DNA of 64,000 nt from JAPUEK01 sp963815355 (GCA_963815355.1 CAWFGJ010000006.1:372001-436000), one strand, 5' to 3'. Numbered from the stretch's first letter, positions 17,425 through 26,652 are shown. Notes: generated by a model from the letters alone, not told the origin. Made by a program: numbers and translations.

Positions 17425-18908
17425 TGGGCGACTGGATCATTGCGCCCATCCTTATCCCGGCCGTTCTGGCCGGGGGGATCGTGCTGTTCGCCCGCAAGTC
17501 GCTGAACCTGCAGCGCGCGGTGGCGCTGGGCGGGGTGTTGGCGCTGTGCGCGGTGGCGGTGGCGCTGCTGGCTGCAAGTGCGGCCGGGACCGAAGTTTAC
17601 CACCTTGGCAACTGGCCTGCGCCCTTTGGCATCATGCTGGCGCTCGACCGGCTTTCGGCGCTGATGCTGGGGCTGGTGGCGGTGCTGTCGCTGGTGGTGC
17701 TGATCTACGCAATCGCCACCGGCTGGGATGCACGCGGAAGGCACTTTCATGCGCTGTATCTCTTTCAGCTGATGGGCCTGAACGGCGCGTTTCTGACCGG
17801 AGACGCCTTCAACCTGTTCGTGTTCTTTGAAGTGCTGCTGATCGCCTCTTACGGGTTGATGATCCATGGCAGCGGCGCCGCGCGGTTGCGCGCGGGTGTG
17901 CAGTATGTGGCGTTCAACCTTGTCGGCTCCACCCTGTTCCTCTTTGCGCTGGGCACGCTTTATGCAGTGACGGGCACGCTGAACATGGCCGATCTGGCGG
18001 TGAAATTGCCCGCGCTGCCGCAGGGCGATCAGGCGCTGTTGCGGGTCGCGGCGGTGCTGTTGCTGCTGGTCTTTGCGATCAAGGGCGCGCTGGTGCCGCT
18101 GCAATTCTGGCTGCCCGGCACCTATGCCAACGCCCCCGGCCCGGTGGCAGCCCTGTTCGCGGTGATGACCAAAGTCGGCGCCTATGCGGCGATCCGTTTT
18201 GGCACACTGGTGTTTCCGGCCGATCTGGCCGCGACCGGTGCGCTGTGGGAAACGCTGCTGTTCCCGGCGGCCTTGGCCACGATGGTGGTGGGCGCGCTGG
18301 GGGTTCTGGGCGCGCGCAGCCTGGCGCGGATGGCGGCCTTTGCGGCCATCGGATCAATGGGAATGGTGTTTCTGGCGGTGTCGGGCGGGACCAGCCAATC
18401 CTTGACCGCAGGGCTGTATTACATGGTGCATTCGACCCTTGCCGGGGCGGCGCTGTTTCTGGTGACGGATCTGATCCTGACCCGGCGCGGCACGGCGCAG
18501 GGGCGCTTTGCGCAGGACGGGATGCTGTCCGCACTCTATATGGCGGTGGCGGTGGCGGCGGCGGGCATGCCGCCCCTGTCAGGCTTTGTGGGCAAGCTGT
18601 TGATCCTGCAAAGCTTTGAGGGGCGCGAGGCGCTTGTGTGGAGCGTGGTCCTTCTCAGTTCGCTGGGCACGATCATCGGCTTTGCCCGGCAAGGCTCGGT
18701 CCTGTTCTGGACGCCGTCCTCAGACGCCGCCCCGGCGCCGGGCCCGGCACAACCCGCGGCTTTTGCGGCGGTTGCACTGTTGCTTGTGGCATTGGCGGGG
18801 CTGACCCTCGGGGCCGGGCCTGCGGTGGCGTGGCTGACGACAACGGCAGAGGTTCTGTATGCCCCCGCGGCGCATATCCTTGCCCATGATCTGCCGGGGG
18901 GAATGTGA
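17421..18908 (+). CDS. mrpD: Mrp antiporter subunit D
   Basis: About 495 residues, NuoN/M-like, some fourteen membrane segments. FNLFVFFEVLLIASYGLMIH carries the conserved Glu of the proton path, and LVPLQFWLPGTYANAPGPVA is the lysine/quinone-loop region. Two ATG codons at 17421 and 17424 are both usable; the first overlaps the mrpC stop as ATGA. Confidence 0.95.
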   Translation: MMGDWIIAPILIPAVLAGGIVLFARKSLNLQRAVALGGVLALCAVAVALLAASAAGTEVYHLGNWPAPFGIMLALDRLSALMLGLVAVLSLVVLIYAIATGWDARGRHFHALYLFQLMGLNGAFLTGDAFNLFVFFEVLLIASYGLMIHGSGAARLRAGVQYVAFNLVGSTLFLFALGTLYAVTGTLNMADLAVKLPALPQGDQALLRVAAVLLLLVFAIKGALVPLQFWLPGTYANAPGPVAALFAVMTKVGAYAAIRFGTLVFPADLAATGALWETLLFPAALATMVVGALGVLGARSLARMAAFAAIGSMGMVFLAVSGGTSQSLTAGLYYMVHSTLAGAALFLVTDLILTRRGTAQGRFAQDGMLSALYMAVAVAAAGMPPLSGFVGKLLILQSFEGREALVWSVVLLSSLGTIIGFARQGSVLFWTPSSDAAPAPGPAQPAAFAAVALLLVALAGLTLGAGPAVAWLTTTAEVLYAPAAHILAHDLPGGM

Positions 18909-19399
18909 TGCTGCGAAAACTTTTCCCTCATCCCCTGCTGTCGGCCACCCTGGTGCTGATCTGGATGATGCTGACGAACAGTCTGGCCTATGGGTCGTTC
19001 GTGATGGCCTGCATCCTTGGCACCGGAATACCGTTGCTGACCGCCGCCTACTGGCCGGACCGCCCGCGCATCCGCAGGCCCCTCTCGTTGATGGCCTATG
19101 TCGTGCTGGTGGTGTGGGACGTGATCGTCGCCAATGTTCAGGTCGCCTGGATCATCCTGTTCCTGCCCAGCGACAAGATCCGCTCGGCCTGGATCGTGGT
19201 TCCGGTAGAGCTGACCAGCCCCGAGGCGATCTCGCTTCTGGCCGGAACCATCACCATGACGCCCGGCACGCTGACCGCGGATATGTCGTCGGATGGCAAG
19301 GTTTTGCTGATCCACGCCCTGCACGCCCCCGATCCCGCATCGGTCTGTGCCGACATCAAGTCCCGCTATGAGGCCCGGTTGAAAAGGATCTTCGCCTGA
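18908..19399 (+). CDS. mrpE: Mrp antiporter subunit E
   Basis: 163 residues, membrane-anchored at the N-terminus by two segments and soluble later. LTPGTLTADMS-like text (TMTPGTLTADMSSDGKVLLI) is the MrpE signature. Chosen ATG 18908 shares a base with the mrpD stop; a GTG one codon earlier is less likely. Next gene again overlaps by one base. Confidence 0.93.
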   Translation: MLRKLFPHPLLSATLVLIWMMLTNSLAYGSFVMACILGTGIPLLTAAYWPDRPRIRRPLSLMAYVVLVVWDVIVANVQVAWIILFLPSDKIRSAWIVVPVELTSPEAISLLAGTITMTPGTLTADMSSDGKVLLIHALHAPDPASVCADIKSRYEARLKRIFA

Positions 19400-19668
19400 T
19401 GCTGACCCTTGCCCTAAGCTTTGCCATCAGCTGCTTTGGCCTTGCCCTGTTGTTCAGCCTGTGGCGGCTGGCGATTGGCCCAACCCTGCCCGACCGCATT
19501 CTGGCGCTGGACACCATGGTTGTGAACATGATCGCGCTGATCGTGCTGTACGGGATCAAGACCGCCTCTGGCCTGAACTTTGAGGCAGCGATTCTGCTGG
19601 CCATGACCGGCTTTGTGTCCACCGTTTCCTTCTGCAAGTTTCTGCTGCGCGGCAGCATCATCGAATGA
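19399..19668 (+). CDS. mrpF: Mrp antiporter subunit F
   Basis: 89 residues with three membrane segments. RLAIGPTLPDRILALDTMVV is the MrpF/PhaF signature. Translationally coupled to mrpE through TGATG. Confidence 0.93.
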   Translation: MLTLALSFAISCFGLALLFSLWRLAIGPTLPDRILALDTMVVNMIALIVLYGIKTASGLNFEAAILLAMTGFVSTVSFCKFLLRGSIIE

Positions 19669-19675
19669 GGCCAAC

Positions 19676-20041
19676 ATGAGCCACCTTCTCGACATTGCCA
19701 TCACCGCCCTTCTGGTGATCGCGGGATCTTTCGGCCTGATCGGCAGCTTTGGTTTGGTCAAACTGCGCGGCGCCATGCAGCGTCTGCACGCGCCCACCAA
19801 GGCCAGCACGGTTGGGGTCGGGGCGGCGCTCATGGCCTCGGTTCTGGCGTTCGTTCAGGCGGGCGGCGGGCTTAGCTGGAATGAATGGCTGGTGACAGGG
19901 TTTCTGTTCCTGACCGCGCCGCTGACCGCGCTCTATCTTGCCAAGACCCAGTTGCACCGCAACGTGCCGCGCGCCGACCTGCCACCCACGGGCACCGGCG
20001 CGGAATGGGCCAGCTTTGACCAAGGGCTGGATCACCGCTAA
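19676..20041 (+). CDS. mrpG: Mrp antiporter subunit G
   Basis: 121 residues, three membrane segments. GSFGLVKLRGAMQRLHAPTK is the MrpG signature. ATG 19676 is preceded by a weak GAGG. It ends the operon. The 151 bases after it (20042-20192) hold no gene and no clear terminator. Confidence 0.92.
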   Translation: MSHLLDIAITALLVIAGSFGLIGSFGLVKLRGAMQRLHAPTKASTVGVGAALMASVLAFVQAGGGLSWNEWLVTGFLFLTAPLTALYLAKTQLHRNVPRADLPPTGTGAEWASFDQGLDHR

Positions 20042-20192
20042 GCCGCGCCCCGCCCGAAGCCCGCAGCCCGCAGCCGGATCGGCCTGACGGCAGGTTCTTT
20101 TGACTATACGGTAAAATCCTTGCGGCGCTGGCTGGACAGAGGCGCGGCGGTCATGCGAACCTGCCCGTTCCTGACCGGCGCGAGGCCCCCCA

Positions 20193-21182
20193 TTGCAAAC
20201 CCTGACCGACACCCCCAGCACGCTCTTGCCGCAACTGACCCATGCCCGAAATCCGGGAATGGCGTTGGATCTGGATTGGGTCGCCTCCGTGCAGGCCAAT
20301 ACGTCGGCGATTGAACGGCGGGCGGCAACGCTGGGCGGCAGACGCTCGGTCAAGAAGGAATTTCAGGCGGCGTGGCTGCTCAAGGCGATCTCGTTGATCG
20401 ACCTGACCACCCTGTCGGGCGATGATACCGAAGGCCGGGTCAAGCGGCTTTGCGCCAAGGCCCGCCAGCCCGTCTCCGAACCGATGCTGGAACGGCTGGG
20501 CATGACCGGCCTGACCACCGGCGCGGTCTGCGTTTACCATGAGATGGTCGAAACCGCCGTCCGCGCGCTGGAGGGCACCAACATCCCCGTCGCCGCAGTC
20601 TCAACCGGCTTTCCGGCGGGGCTGTCACCGTTTCGGCTGCGCATTGCGGAAATCGGCGAAAGCGTGCGGGCGGGGGCGCGGGAAATCGACATCGTGATCT
20701 CGCGCCGGCATGTGCTGACCCAAAACTGGCAGGCGCTTTATGATGAGATGCGCGAGATGCGCGCCGCCTGCGGCGAGGCCCATGTCAAAGCCATCCTTGC
20801 CACGGGCGAACTTGGCACCTTGCGCAATGTCGCCCGCGCCAGCCTGATCTGCATGATGGCCGGGGCCGATTTCATCAAGACCTCGACCGGCAAAGAGGGC
20901 GTGAACGCCACGCTGCCCGTCACGCTGACCATGATCCGCGCCATCCGCGACTATCAGACCCGCACCGACATCAAAGTCGGCTACAAACCGGCGGGCGGCA
21001 TCGCCAAGGCCAAGGATGCGCTGCTGTATCTGGCGCTGATGAAAGACGAACTGGGCCACCCTTGGCTGCAACCCGACCTGTTCCGCTTTGGCGCCTCCAG
21101 CCTGCTTGGCGATATCGAGCGGCAACTGGAACATTACCTGACCGGCCAGTATTCGGCCGCCAACCGCCATGCGATGGGATGA
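20193..21182 (+). CDS. deoC: Deoxyribose-phosphate aldolase
   Basis: 329 residues, the long alphaproteobacterial DeoC form. It splits 2-deoxyribose 5-phosphate to glyceraldehyde 3-phosphate and acetaldehyde. The Schiff-base Lys is Lys229 in ADFIKTSTGKEG, and the second active-site Lys is in VGYKPAGGI. Also seen are VSTGFPAG and REIDIVIS. The TTG start at 20193 is the best available; no better ATG lies before the conserved region. Three bases before the aldehyde dehydrogenase, which probably consumes its acetaldehyde. Confidence 0.93.
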   Translation: MQTLTDTPSTLLPQLTHARNPGMALDLDWVASVQANTSAIERRAATLGGRRSVKKEFQAAWLLKAISLIDLTTLSGDDTEGRVKRLCAKARQPVSEPMLERLGMTGLTTGAVCVYHEMVETAVRALEGTNIPVAAVSTGFPAGLSPFRLRIAEIGESVRAGAREIDIVISRRHVLTQNWQALYDEMREMRAACGEAHVKAILATGELGTLRNVARASLICMMAGADFIKTSTGKEGVNATLPVTLTMIRAIRDYQTRTDIKVGYKPAGGIAKAKDALLYLALMKDELGHPWLQPDLFRFGASSLLGDIERQLEHYLTGQYSAANRHAMG

Positions 21183-21185
21183 AGA

Positions 21186-23531
21186 ATGACCAAGGTGCGT
21201 GAGATTTTCGACAGTATGGCCTATGGCCCTGCGCCCGAAAGCAATGCCGAGGTGCTGGCATGGATCGCCGGGCACAAGGGCCGCTTTGGCCATTGGATCG
21301 ACGGCAGCTTTACCGCGCCAGCCGACACCTTCGCCACCCGCAACCCCGCCACCGGCGCGGATCTGGCCGAGGTCAGCCAAGGCAGCGCGGCAGACATCGC
21401 CACAGCCGTCAAAGCCGCCCGCCGCGCCCAGCCGAAATGGGCGCGCCTGCCCGGCCATGCGCGGGCCAAATACCTTTATGCGCTGGCCCGTCTGGTGCAA
21501 AAGCACAGCCGCCTGCTGGCCGTGCTGGAAACGATGGACAACGGCAAACCGATCCGCGAGTCGCGCGACATCGACCTGCCCTTGGTCGCCCGGCACTTTT
21601 CGTATCACGCGGGGCTGGCGCAACTGCTGGACGCCGAACTGCCCGGCCAAACCGCCCTCGGGGTCTGCGGCGCGGTGATCCCGTGGAACTTCCCGCTGTT
21701 GATGCTGGCCTGGAAAGTCGCGCCTGCCTTGGCGGCCGGCAATACGGTGGTGCTGAAACCGGCCGAATACACCCCGCTGACGGCGCTGCTGTTTGCCGAA
21801 CTCAGCCGCGAGGCGGGCTTGCCCAAGGGCGTGCTGAACATCGTCACCGGCGATGGGGCCACCGGGGCCGCGCTGGTCGATCATCCCGACGTGAACAAGA
21901 TTGCCTTCACCGGATCAACCGCCGTTGGCCGCCGCATCCGTGAGGCGACGGCGGGCAGCGGCAAGGCGCTGACGTTGGAACTGGGCGGCAAATCCCCCTA
22001 CATCGTGTTTGATGACGCCGATCTCGACAGCGCAATCGAAGGGCTGGTCGACGCGATCTGGTTCAACCAGGGCCAGGTTTGTTGCGCGGGCTCTCGGCTC
22101 TTGGTGCAGGAAGGCGTGGCCGACCGCTTTCACGCCAAACTAAAGCGCCGGATGGATGGGCTGCGCCTTGGCGATCCCTTGGACAAATGCATTGACGTCG
22201 GCGCCATTGTGGACCCGGTGCAACTGGCCACGATCACCGATCTTGTCGCGGCCTGCACCGAGGGTGAGGTCTATCACGCCGCCTGTGCGGTGCCTGCGGG
22301 CTGCTACTACCCGCCCACCCTGATCACCGGGCTGTCGGCGGCCTCCACCCTGATGCAAGAAGAAATCTTCGGCCCGGTTCTGGTCTCCATGACCTTCCGC
22401 ACCCCGGAAGAGGCGGTGGCCCTTGCCAACAACACCCGCTACGGCCTTGCCGCAACGATCTGGACCGAGAACGTCAACCTCGCCCTTGATATCGCCCCCA
22501 AGGTCAAGGCCGGGGTGGTCTGGGTCAACGCCACCAACCTGTTCGATGCCGCCGCTGGCTTTGGCGGGGTCCGCGAAAGCGGCTTTGGCCGTGAGGGCGG
22601 ATGGGAGGGCCTGCTGGCCTACCTCAAACCCGCCACCAAGACCAAACCGCTGCCTGTGGCAACCGCCACCCCCGCCCCGGCGCAGGCGCTGGTCGAAGGG
22701 CTGGACCGCACCGCCAAGCTCTATGTGGGCGGCAAACAGGCACGCCCCGACAGCGGCTATTCACAAGCGGTCTGGTCGGCCAAGGGCAAGCTTTTGGGCC
22801 ACGTCGGCCTTGGCAACCGCAAAGACATCCGCAACGCGGTTGAGGCCGCCCACGCCGCCAAAGGCTGGGCCAAGGCCACCGCCTACAACCGCGCGCAGGT
22901 GCTGTATTACATCGCCGAAAACCTGTCCGCCCGTGCAGCCGAATTTGCCGACCGCCTCCGTGATCTCACCGGAAAATCCGGCGCGGCAGAGGTAGAGGCC
23001 GCAATCGCCCGCCTGTTCACCTATGCCGCCTGGGCTGACAAATTCGACGGCGCGGTCAAATCCGTGCCGCTGCGTGGCGTGGCTTTGGCGATGAACGAAC
23101 CCTGCGGCGTCATCGGCGCGCTCTGCCCGGATGAGGCGCCCTTGCTGGGCCTGATCTCGGTCATGGCCCCGGCGATTGCGATGGGCAACACCTGCGTGCT
23201 GGTCCCATCCGAGGTGGCCCCCCTCGCCGCGACCGATCTTTATCAGGTGCTCGACACCTCGGATCTGCCCGGCGGCGTCGTCAACATCGTCACCGGCTCT
23301 CACGCCGAACTGGCCAAACCCTTGGCCGGGCACCGCGATGTGGATGCAGTCTGGTCCTTTTCGTCCAAGCCGCTGTCGGCACAGATCGAGGCCGACTCCG
23401 CCGGCAATATCAAGCGCACATGGGTCAACCACGGCCTTGCCCGCGACTGGTTTGCCCCCGAAGCTGAGGGCCGGGCCTTCTTGCGACACGCCACCCAAGT
23501 AAAGACAATCTGGGTGCCCTACGGCGAATAA
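21186..23531 (+). CDS. Two-domain aldehyde dehydrogenase, ALDH16 type
   Basis: 781 residues. The N-terminal half (about 35-480) is a full ALDH: PWNFPLLMLAWKVAPALAAG, GSTAVGRRI, catalytic Glu in LELGGKSPYIVFDD and catalytic Cys299 in NQGQVCCAG. The second half (about 505-781) repeats the ALDH cofactor-domain pattern (NEPCGVIGALCPDEAPLLGL) but has no GQxC, and is short. This layout matches bacterial ALDH16, known from a Loktanella structure, where the second domain is catalytically dead. Cotranscribed with deoC, so acetaldehyde is a plausible substrate (inference). Confidence 0.88.
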   Translation: MTKVREIFDSMAYGPAPESNAEVLAWIAGHKGRFGHWIDGSFTAPADTFATRNPATGADLAEVSQGSAADIATAVKAARRAQPKWARLPGHARAKYLYALARLVQKHSRLLAVLETMDNGKPIRESRDIDLPLVARHFSYHAGLAQLLDAELPGQTALGVCGAVIPWNFPLLMLAWKVAPALAAGNTVVLKPAEYTPLTALLFAELSREAGLPKGVLNIVTGDGATGAALVDHPDVNKIAFTGSTAVGRRIREATAGSGKALTLELGGKSPYIVFDDADLDSAIEGLVDAIWFNQGQVCCAGSRLLVQEGVADRFHAKLKRRMDGLRLGDPLDKCIDVGAIVDPVQLATITDLVAACTEGEVYHAACAVPAGCYYPPTLITGLSAASTLMQEEIFGPVLVSMTFRTPEEAVALANNTRYGLAATIWTENVNLALDIAPKVKAGVVWVNATNLFDAAAGFGGVRESGFGREGGWEGLLAYLKPATKTKPLPVATATPAPAQALVEGLDRTAKLYVGGKQARPDSGYSQAVWSAKGKLLGHVGLGNRKDIRNAVEAAHAAKGWAKATAYNRAQVLYYIAENLSARAAEFADRLRDLTGKSGAAEVEAAIARLFTYAAWADKFDGAVKSVPLRGVALAMNEPCGVIGALCPDEAPLLGLISVMAPAIAMGNTCVLVPSEVAPLAATDLYQVLDTSDLPGGVVNIVTGSHAELAKPLAGHRDVDAVWSFSSKPLSAQIEADSAGNIKRTWVNHGLARDWFAPEAEGRAFLRHATQVKTIWVPYGE

Positions 23532-23613
23532 CCCACCCAATTACGCCGGATTTGCCCCAAAACGCGGGTAAATCCGGTGCAATTGGCGGAATTGTTCATT
23601 TGCCCTGAAAATT

Positions 23614-23630
23614 CCCCTGAAATGCAGGGG
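23614..23630. promoter_or_regulatory. Short inverted repeat upstream of mscL
   Basis: CCCCTG (23614-23619) and CAGGGG (23625-23630) around AAATG. It lies between the ALDH16 stop and mscL. No T run follows, so it is an operator or weak hairpin rather than a clear terminator. Confidence 0.35.
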
Positions 23631-23714
23631 CAAGCTGTGACATGATTCCCCTGTCTCGCAGAAGACTGGCGCATGTGCGTCGTAACGGCAGAAACAGACA
23701 AGGGAACGAAAACC

Positions 23715-24125
23715 ATGATTCAAGAATTCAAAGCCTTCATCATGAAGGGCAATGTGATGGACCTCGCCGTAGGTATCATCATCGGTGCGGCCTTCACGGC
23801 GATCGTCAACAGCCTTGTGGGCGACCTGATCAACCCTGTGATCGGTCTGATCCTTGGCGGTGTCAATTTCTCTGACATGTTCCTCGACCTGTCCGGCACC
23901 AACCCGGCCTCGCTTGCCGCGGCTAAGGACTCGGGCGCGGCCGTCTTTGCTTATGGCGCGTTCATCACCGCCCTGATCAACTTCCTGATCATCGCGTTTG
24001 TGGTGTTCATGCTGGTCAAAACCATGAACCGCATCATGCCGAAAAAGGCCGAAGCGCCCGCCGCCCCGGCTGGCCCGTCCGAATTGGACGTGCTCAAAGA
24101 CATTCTGGCCGCTCTGAAGAAGTAA
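23715..24125 (+). CDS. mscL: Large-conductance mechanosensitive channel
   Basis: 136 residues, the usual MscL size. MIQEFKAFIMKGNVMDLAVG, then the pore helix VGIIIGAAFTAIVNSLVGDL and the second membrane helix LINFLIIAFVVFMLVKTMNR. It ends with the cytoplasmic helix ELDVLKDILAALKK. It opens as an emergency valve on osmotic downshock. ATG 23715 follows GGGAACG. A strong terminator follows. Confidence 0.96.
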   Translation: MIQEFKAFIMKGNVMDLAVGIIIGAAFTAIVNSLVGDLINPVIGLILGGVNFSDMFLDLSGTNPASLAAAKDSGAAVFAYGAFITALINFLIIAFVVFMLVKTMNRIMPKKAEAPAAPAGPSELDVLKDILAALKK

Positions 24126-24130
24126 GACCG

Positions 24131-24160
24131 AAAAGAAGATCAAAAGAAGATCGAAAGAAG
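24131..24160 (+). repeat. Tandem 11-base repeat after mscL
   Basis: AAAAGAAGATC occurs at 24131-24141 and 24142-24152, with a partial third copy (GAAAGAAG). Purine-rich and untranslated; it lies between the mscL stop and its terminator. Confidence 0.6.
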
Positions 24161-24190
24161 AAAGGCCCCCGGCATCCCCGGGGGCCTTTT
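24161..24190 (+). terminator. mscL terminator
   Basis: Twelve-base perfect stem AAAGGCCCCCGG (24161-24172) and its complement (24178-24189), five-base loop, T run to 24190. It also lies beyond the convergent msrQ stop and may serve both. Confidence 0.85.
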
Positions 24191-24195
24191 AACAC

Positions 24196-24798
24196 TCAGG
24201 CCGTTGCCGCGTGACCGGGCCGTGGGCGCAGATAAACCCACCACAGCCGATACAGTGTCAGCGCCGCCAAAGGCGCGAAATTCACCGCAGGCGCGACCCA
24301 CCCGTTCCAGTTATGCAAGCTGGCCCAGTGCAACAGCGTCAGCACCGCCGCCGCGTAGGTCCAGCGTTGCAGCGGCTTCCACCATGTCCCCATCTTGCGG
24401 ACAGCATAGTCCATCGAGGTCGCCGCCAGCGGGATAAACACCGCAAAGGCCAGCCAGCCGGTGGCCAGATCAAACTTGGTCGCCTCGGCCAAAACCCGCG
24501 CCAGCGTGCCCTCACCGATCACATAGGCCAGCGTGTGCAAGGCCGCATAAGCAAAAGCCGCCACACCGAAATACCGCCGATTGGCGCGCAACCAGCGGGC
24601 AAAACGGCTGCCCTTGGTCAGCATCATCAACGGCGTGGCCATCATGGAAATAATCATAAATCGGGCAGAAAACTCACCTGAACCATGCAGAACACCGCGC
24701 AAAGCGCCGGTATTTTCGTCAAAGAACGGGGAAATCATGCCAAAGGCTGGCAGGGCAAGAACGACCCAAAGCCAATAGGGAGAGATGCGCGCGAACAT
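24196..24798 (-). CDS. msrQ: MsrQ-like haem membrane protein (ferric reductase-like domain)
   Basis: 200 residues, about six membrane segments, ferric-reductase-like transmembrane domain. Haem-ligand candidates are His in AYAALHTLAYVIG and in LLHWASLHNW. MsrQ normally passes electrons to MsrP, the periplasmic methionine sulfoxide reductase, encoded next to it; no msrP is present on either side here. Start ATG 24798. It is convergent with mscL. Confidence 0.82.
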   Translation of the reverse strand: MFARISPYWLWVVLALPAFGMISPFFDENTGALRGVLHGSGEFSARFMIISMMATPLMMLTKGSRFARWLRANRRYFGVAAFAYAALHTLAYVIGEGTLARVLAEATKFDLATGWLAFAVFIPLAATSMDYAVRKMGTWWKPLQRWTYAAAVLTLLHWASLHNWNGWVAPAVNFAPLAALTLYRLWWVYLRPRPGHAATA

Positions 24799-24868
24799 CG
24801 GAAATCCTCATGTAAACCAAGAGAATAACGTTTGTCCGCGCGCTTTCCGTCGCTTCGATCAGCCCATT

Positions 24869-25987
24869 TTAGATGTTCAGCGCCTCTGCCGCAGAAATCA
24901 CTGGCAGGCCAAGTGCTGCACCAACCGCTGCATAGGTCAGCTTGCCCGCATGGGTGTTCAAACCGGCCAGCAGGTGCTTGTCTTCCGCGCAGGCGCGCTT
25001 CCAGCCTTTGTCCGCCAAGGCGAGCAGGAACGGCATCGTCGCGTTGCCCAGCGCCTGCGTCGAGGTCCGCGCCACAGCCCCCGGCATGTTGGCCACACAG
25101 TAATGCATGATGCCGTCGACCTCATAGATCGGGTCTTGGTGCGTGGTTGCGCGCGAGGTCTCAAAGCAACCGCCCTGATCAATCGCGACATCAACCAAAG
25201 CCGCGCCGGGCTTCAGTTCCGACAGTTGCGCCCGGCTGATCAGCTTGGGGGCCGCAGCACCGGGGATCAGAACCGCACCGATGATAAGATCGGCCTGACG
25301 CGCCAAATCCATCGTGGTCGCGGCATCGGCATAGGCGTTCTTGAACTGCCCGCCGAACACGTCATCCAGATAACGCAACCGGTTGATCGAGCGGTCCAGC
25401 ACGGTCACATCCGCGCCCATCCCGGCGCTGATCTTGGCCGCATGGGTGCCCACGACCCCGCCGCCAATGACCAGAACCTTGGCCGGAAGCACGCCCGGCA
25501 CGCCGCCCATCAACACGCCGCGCCCACCATTGGCCTTTTGCAGCGTCCAAGCCCCAACCTGTGGTGCCAACCGCCCCGCAACCTCCGACATCGGCGCCAG
25601 CAACGGCAAGCCACCGCGATCATCGGTGACCGTCTCATAGGCAATGGCCGTGACACCGGATTTCAGCAGGTCATGGGTTTGATCCGGATCTGGGGCGAGG
25701 TGCAGGTAGGTAAACAGCACCTGCCCCTCGCGCAGGCGGGCACGCTCTGCCGGTTGCGGCTCTTTGACCTTTACGATCATGTCTGCGGCGGCAAAAACCT
25801 CTTCCGCCGTGCCAAGGATCTTGGCCCCGGCAGCGATATAGTCCGCATCGGTAAAGCCAGAGCCAAGCCCGGCCTTGGTTTCAACAACAACGCTGTGGCC
25901 GTGCACCACCGCCTCACGCACGGCGTTTGGGGTCATGCCGACGCGGAATTCCTGCGGCTTGATCTCTTTCGGGCAACCGATTTTCAT
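24869..25987 (-). CDS. ald: Alanine dehydrogenase
   Basis: 372 residues. Converts alanine to pyruvate and ammonia with NAD. Family text MKIGCPKEIKPQEFRVGMTP at the start, then KVKEPQPAE, VLVIGGGVVGTHAAKISAGM as Rossmann motif, and HYCVANMPGAVARTST. ATG 25987 has a good GGGAGAG ribosome site; the frame is open 36 codons upstream but non-homologous. Divergent from an Lrp-type regulator that probably controls it. Confidence 0.95.
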   Translation of the reverse strand: MKIGCPKEIKPQEFRVGMTPNAVREAVVHGHSVVVETKAGLGSGFTDADYIAAGAKILGTAEEVFAAADMIVKVKEPQPAERARLREGQVLFTYLHLAPDPDQTHDLLKSGVTAIAYETVTDDRGGLPLLAPMSEVAGRLAPQVGAWTLQKANGGRGVLMGGVPGVLPAKVLVIGGGVVGTHAAKISAGMGADVTVLDRSINRLRYLDDVFGGQFKNAYADAATTMDLARQADLIIGAVLIPGAAAPKLISRAQLSELKPGAALVDVAIDQGGCFETSRATTHQDPIYEVDGIMHYCVANMPGAVARTSTQALGNATMPFLLALADKGWKRACAEDKHLLAGLNTHAGKLTYAAVGAALGLPVISAAEALNI

Positions 25988-26017
25988 AGTCTCTCTCCCT
26001 TTGCGCGCCAAGTTGAC

Positions 26018-26037
26018 CTTGGCCGCTATAGGCCAAG
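26018..26037. promoter_or_regulatory. Inverted repeat between ald and its Lrp-type regulator
   Basis: CTTGGCC (26018-26024) and GGCCAAG (26031-26037) are perfect complements with a six-base spacer, 31-50 bases upstream of the ald start. It is a candidate regulator site or 5' leader hairpin. Confidence 0.45.
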
Positions 26038-26139
26038 CGTCGCGCAATTTTGGTGCAGATGCTTTGAAATCTCCATGGCCAGGGGGCGCATCCATGATAG
26101 ATTATGCGAAGTAATGCCCATTTAATCGAAGAAAACACC

Positions 26140-26604
26140 ATGGCCCTTGATCTTGACGCAACCGACCGCCGCATCCTTGGGGTGCTGCAAAAGGATGGTC
26201 GCATCACCAATGCCGAACTGTCGGAACGGGTGAACCTGTCGCCCTCGGCCTGTCATCGCCGCGTCCAGCGGCTTGAGGAAGACGGCTTTATTGCAAGCTA
26301 CGTCGCGCTGCTCGACAGTCGGAAAATGGGTCGCCCGACCACGGTGTTTGTCGAAATCACCCTGCAAAGCCAAGCCGACGAACTGCTCGATGCCTTTGAG
26401 CGCGAGGTGGCCCGCGTCCCGGACATTCTGGAATGTCATCTTATGGCCGGAACGGCGGATTACCTGCTTAAGATCATTACCGAAGATACCGAAGATTTCG
26501 CCCGCATCCACCGACAACACCTTAGCCGCTTGCCGGGGGTGCGGCAGATGCAATCGTCTTTCTCGCTGCGCACGGTCGTAAAGACCACAGCACTGGCCGT
26601 CTAG
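26140..26604 (+). CDS. Lrp/AsnC family transcriptional regulator of ald
   Basis: 154 residues. The N-terminal winged helix (about 5-62) holds TDRRILGVLQKDGRITNAEL and LSPSACHRRVQRLEEDG. The C-terminal RAM ligand domain contains ECHLMAGTADYLLKII. Divergent from ald, as for AldR/BkdR-type pairs, so it probably activates ald in response to alanine (inference). ATG 26140 begins at the conserved region. Confidence 0.92.
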   Translation: MALDLDATDRRILGVLQKDGRITNAELSERVNLSPSACHRRVQRLEEDGFIASYVALLDSRKMGRPTTVFVEITLQSQADELLDAFEREVARVPDILECHLMAGTADYLLKIITEDTEDFARIHRQHLSRLPGVRQMQSSFSLRTVVKTTALAV

Positions 26605-26652
26605 GAACCGACCGCCAACGCGCCGCACTTGGCCGACCCGCACCGGCCAAAG

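Noticed and set aside
24131..24160. CRISPR-like repeat
   Set aside because: Only two and a half units of a purine-rich tandem repeat, no spacers; no other array in the window.
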